From Agromyces protaetiae (GTDB taxonomy: Bacteria > Actinomycetota > Actinomycetes > Actinomycetales > Microbacteriaceae), in NCBI RefSeq assembly GCF_030866785.1, contig NZ_CP133018.1:2728001-2792000 (forward strand): DNA of 64,000 nt, in the 5' to 3' direction. The notes under the pieces were generated by a model. That model did no database searches, was not told the DNA's origin, and worked only from the letters and a program-made list of their open reading frames with translations. This document shows positions 63,305 through 64,000 of the stretch, one piece after another; positions within the stretch are counted from its first letter, which is position 1; every line of letters starts with the position of its first letter. The position numbers and the translations under genes were made by a program.

Positions 63305-64000
63305 ATGAGCGTCAAGATCCACCACATCGTCACGGGTGAGCTCGAGAGCTCACTGCCGGTCTCGCTGCTCAACTCGGGCATCCACCCGGATGTCCCGCAT
63401 GAGCACCGTTTGCCCTTCGGGTTCCGCGACGACATCGTCCGCAAAGACGGTTCGGTGCACGAGGGGGTGATGGTGCCCGTGCCCGTGTGGCTCATCCAAG
63501 GCACCGAGCAGACCATCCTCATCGACACCGGCCTGGGCGACATCGACGAGGTGTCCGAGATGCAGAGCCGCTACGGCGTGGACTTCGTCGCCTCACGCTC
63601 CGAAGATCAGGATCTGGTGGCTGGGTTGGCCAGACACGGTGTCCGGCCGGAAGACGTCGACGTCGTCGTACTGACCCACCTGCACTTCGACCATGTGGGC
63701 AACAACGAGCTCTTCCCGAACGCCACGTTCATCGTGCAGAAGGACGAGCTGCCGCAGGCCACCCAGCCACCGCACTTCTGCATGTTCTACTACCCCGAGT
63801 ACGCCTACAAGGTCGACGCCGTGCGCGACCGCCTGCAGGTGATCGACGGTGACGTGGAGATCGACCCGGCCGTGCGGCTGGTGAAGATCGGCGGGCACAC
63901 GCCCGGCTGCATGGTGGTCATGGTCAAGACCGACGTCGGCACCGTCTGCTTGACCAGCGACGTGATGTACAACTACCGAAATCTCGAGCTCAACTGGCCA
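63305..64000 (+). CDS. metallo-beta-lactamase-fold hydrolase, lactonase-like (3' end outside window)
   Basis: 232 codons are visible and the frame stays open to the right edge. The zinc motif HLHFDH is at residues 125-130. IDTGLGD precedes it and GGHTPG follows with the next ligand; the lysine/tyrosine segment beyond is cut off. The long N-terminal part and spacing resemble N-acyl-homoserine lactonases and related AttM/AiiB enzymes rather than beta-lactamases. AAAGGAG precedes the ATG; a GTG one codon earlier is possible. It is 21 bp after the binding-protein gene and so belongs to the LacI-controlled uptake operon, suggesting it opens a lactone or ester after import. Confidence 0.88.
   Translation, partial: MSVKIHHIVTGELESSLPVSLLNSGIHPDVPHEHRLPFGFRDDIVRKDGSVHEGVMVPVPVWLIQGTEQTILIDTGLGDIDEVSEMQSRYGVDFVASRSEDQDLVAGLARHGVRPEDVDVVVLTHLHFDHVGNNELFPNATFIVQKDELPQATQPPHFCMFYYPEYAYKVDAVRDRLQVIDGDVEIDPAVRLVKIGGHTPGCMVVMVKTDVGTVCLTSDVMYNYRNLELNWP

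Overview
The window is 64 kb of high-GC actinobacterial chromosome. Gene content and order point to the family Microbacteriaceae: topA-tmk-holB beside tRNA-Thr, GTP-type phosphoenolpyruvate carboxykinase next to a RamB-like regulator, and a long GapB-type dehydrogenase. Agromyces or a close relative is my guess, but the genus cannot be fixed from the sequence. No phage, plasmid, transposase, integrase, CRISPR or secondary-metabolite cluster was found.

Layout. 1-7.8 kb: two giant tandem surface proteins on the minus strand, a VWA/prealbumin-like/DUF11-like adhesin cut by the window edge and a 928-residue protein with a sortase-like tail. 8-12 kb: a YihY membrane protein, exonuclease III, trpS and a HAD phosphatase. 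12.3-16 kb: a DUF998 protein, then glpD divergent from a SorC-type regulator. 16-19.8 kb: a riboflavin operon (ribD-ribE-ribBA-ribH) behind an FMN riboswitch. 20-22.9 kb: an MHS-type transporter whose last 171 bp are repeated 1.5 kb downstream, bracketing two orphan genes. 23-28.6 kb: an accessory region with four tandem paralogous secreted proteins (SH3b-like domain plus an unnamed Cys-containing domain) and a fragment of a fifth. A kinase-like P-loop gene, a copper-storage-type protein and a small autoregulated HTH gene lie between them. 28.6-33 kb: an ABC exporter, an orphan protein, a 2H phosphoesterase and a DUF1622 protein. 33-41.8 kb: central and acyl-CoA metabolism (pckG, a RamB-like regulator, PadR with a membrane partner, a SDR and thiolase pair, gapB). 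41.8-49.4 kb: lipases and hydrolases, nicotinamidase, a PBP4-type carboxypeptidase, an oxidoreductase, a distant relative of the secreted family, and tRNA-Thr(CGT). 49.4-55.6 kb: a TAP-like hydrolase, holB, tmk and topA with 4-bp overlaps. 55.8-59 kb: a small membrane protein, a 173-bp tandem repeat, and a glycosyltransferase divergent from a TetR regulator. 59.4-64 kb: a LacI-family regulator followed by a NitT/TauT-type ABC importer and a metallo-beta-lactamase-fold hydrolase cut by the window edge.

How the genes work together. The rib genes form one FMN-controlled operon. glpD and the SorC regulator, and the glycosyltransferase and TetR regulator, are divergent pairs with palindromes between them. 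pckG and gapB, with the RamB-like regulator, suggest a gluconeogenic neighbourhood. The final locus looks like regulated uptake and hydrolysis of one small molecule. At least seven genes appear to be transcribed without a leader, the start codon lying 6-7 nt after a TANNNT-like -10 box.

The most unusual material is between 21 and 28.6 kb. It has repeated gene birth and decay of a secreted protein family, AT-rich promoter-like boxes, a broken terminator and a duplicated transporter end. A 10-mer (GAGGCATCCG and its complement) is also strikingly repeated across the whole window. I found no convincing new defence or mobile system. The secreted SH3b family is the best candidate for an undescribed functional unit.
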